Source: an uncultured Polymorphobacter sp. (GTDB taxonomy: Bacteria > Pseudomonadota > Alphaproteobacteria > Sphingomonadales > Sphingomonadaceae). Taken from it: a stretch of DNA of 6,758 bases. The position numbers and the translations under genes were made by a program. The stretch lies in NCBI GenBank assembly GCA_937871645.1, contig CALMPZ010000338.1, positions 1 through 6,758 on the forward strand, given 5' to 3'. The notes beneath the pieces were generated by a model. That model had not been told where the DNA came from, did no database searches, and worked only from the letters and a program-made list of their open reading frames with translations. Below are positions 5,741 through 6,758 of this stretch, in pieces (the first letter of the stretch is position 1; every line of letters starts with the position of its first letter).

Positions 5741-6758
5741 ATGACCGAATCCAACCCTCTGCCCGCCGCGCATCTGTCGCCGGTCGAGGCCAATTGCCTC
5801 GCCACGCTCGACTGCGCACGTGAACCTTTGGTCGCGCGCATCGAGGCTTGGTCGGCGATCAATTCGGGCAGCCGCAACAAGGCCGGGCTGGCAGCAATGG
5901 CCAGAGAACTGGTCAGTGCGTTCGGCGTGCTGGGCGGGACGATGCAGTTGCTCGATCCGACGCCGGTGAACGCTGTTGATGCAACCGGCGTCGCGAAGCC
6001 GCTGTTCCACGGCCAGAACTTCCATCTGGTCAAACGCCCCGATGCGCCGGTGCGGGTGCTGCTGACCGGGCACATGGACACGGTGTTTGCGGTCGATCAT
6101 GCTTTCCAGACCTCTAAATGGCTCGACGCCGACACGCTCAACGGCCCCGGCACCGCCGACATGAAGGGCGGCCTTGCCGTCATGCTGGCGGCGCTGCAGG
6201 TGCTCGAAGCCTCACCGTTTGCGCAAGCGTTCGGCTATGAAGTCGTCATCAATTCGGACGAGGAAGTCTCGTCGCTGGGCTCCGCCGCGTTGCTCGCGGA
6301 TGCCGCCAAGCGCTGCCACCTTGGGCTGACCTATGAACCCGCATTGCCCGACGGCACGCTGGCGGGCGCGCGCAAGGGCAGCGGCAATTTCGCTGCCGTG
6401 GTGCATGGCCGCGCCGCGCATGCCGGGCGCGAACCCGAAAAGGGCCGCAACGCGATTGTCGCGGCAAGCGACCTCGCGCTGCGACTGGCGGCGCTGGTCA
6501 AGTCGATCCCCGGGCTGTCGTGCAACCCGGCGAAGATCGACGGCGGCGGGCCGAACAACATTGTGCCCGACATGGCGGTACTGCGCTTCAACGTCCGCCC
6601 CGCCAGCCCCGAAATGCAGGCGCAGGCCCAGGCCGCGATTGCCGCGGCGATTGCCGGGGTCAGCGCCGACCATGACGTCCACATCCACCTTGACGGCAGC
6701 TTCGCGCGGCCGCCCAAGCCGATGGATGCCAACCAGCTGCGGCTGTTCGAACTGGTGA
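5741..6758 (+). CDS. M20-family metallopeptidase, glutamate carboxypeptidase-like (3' partial)
   Basis: The frame is open from ATG 5741 to the right edge, giving 339 residues; related carboxypeptidase G2-like enzymes have about 400, so the C-terminal end of the catalytic domain is missing. The family's two-zinc active site is visible: GHMDTVF (110-116) with His111 and catalytic Asp113, NGPGTADMKGG (134-144) with bridging Asp140, NSDEEVSSLGS (171-181) with general base Glu174 and metal ligand Glu175, and Glu199 in TYEPAL. The final metal His expected near the C-terminus would lie outside the window. KGSGNFAAVVHGRAAHAG (212-229) starts the dimerization domain and carries His227. M20 enzymes hydrolyse peptides, N-acyl amino acids or folate-type glutamates; the substrate is unknown here. 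No signal peptide is seen, so it is probably cytoplasmic. TAAGG at 5729-5733, seven bases ahead, supports the start. The last three bases of the window read TGA but are out of frame. Confidence 0.9.
   Translation, partial: MTESNPLPAAHLSPVEANCLATLDCAREPLVARIEAWSAINSGSRNKAGLAAMARELVSAFGVLGGTMQLLDPTPVNAVDATGVAKPLFHGQNFHLVKRPDAPVRVLLTGHMDTVFAVDHAFQTSKWLDADTLNGPGTADMKGGLAVMLAALQVLEASPFAQAFGYEVVINSDEEVSSLGSAALLADAAKRCHLGLTYEPALPDGTLAGARKGSGNFAAVVHGRAAHAGREPEKGRNAIVAASDLALRLAALVKSIPGLSCNPAKIDGGGPNNIVPDMAVLRFNVRPASPEMQAQAQAAIAAAIAGVSADHDVHIHLDGSFARPPKPMDANQLRLFELV

Noticed and set aside
6212..6732. Minus-strand frames of 130-160 codons under the peptidase gene
   Set aside because: They lie opposite the zinc-site motifs of the peptidase and have no similarity to any family I recognise.
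6333..6758. A plus-strand frame ending in the TGA at the very end of the window, suggesting a gene stop at 6758
   Set aside because: The TGA is in a different frame from the M20 peptidase, which continues past the edge; the Arg/Pro-rich peptide in the TGA frame is a shadow.

Overview
The window is GC-rich (roughly two thirds G+C by eye) and densely coded with short gaps, on both strands. Gene style, protein similarity recalled from memory and the short GC-rich palindromes suggest an alphaproteobacterium, most likely a sphingomonad. No rRNA, tRNA, CRISPR array, transposase or phage gene is visible. No gene-free stretch exceeds 300 bases; the longest is 128 bases (1391-1518).

Layout: (1) 2-592 (+) is the 3' part of a gene for a Stealth-type sugar-phosphate transferase (conserved regions 3 and 4), cut by the left edge. 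(2) 680-1390 (+) encodes an HPP-family membrane protein that ends at the linker which in longer relatives leads into a CBS-domain pair. (3) 1391-1518 separates two convergent genes and holds a branched inverted-repeat element. (4) 2573-3442 and 1519-2529 (both -) encode an alpha/beta hydrolase and a zinc-independent NADP-dependent oxidoreductase, probably one transcript read leftward. (5) 3443-3549 is a divergent control region with a sigma70-like promoter and a 13-bp palindrome lying between its -35 and -10 boxes. (6) 3550-4287 (+) encodes a TetR-family repressor, and its end overlaps the GTG start of a SelO-family protein adenylyltransferase (4278-5663, +). (7) 5741 to the right edge (+) is the first 339 codons of an M20-family metallopeptidase.

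How they may work together: the TetR gene lies head-to-head with the hydrolase/oxidoreductase pair and a plausible operator sits in its own promoter, so local autoregulation and control of that pair is a reasonable inference. The overlap of tetR and selO suggests translational coupling, placing the AMPylating enzyme SelO in the same regulatory unit. SelO is linked to redox stress in studied bacteria and the oxidoreductase family reduces reactive enones, so a redox or electrophile response unit is possible but unproven. The Stealth, HPP and M20 genes show no evident functional link to this centre.

No clearly new system is visible. The most notable items are the operator-in-promoter, the tetR-selO overlap, the branched palindrome and the SelO variant with an unusual C-terminal part.
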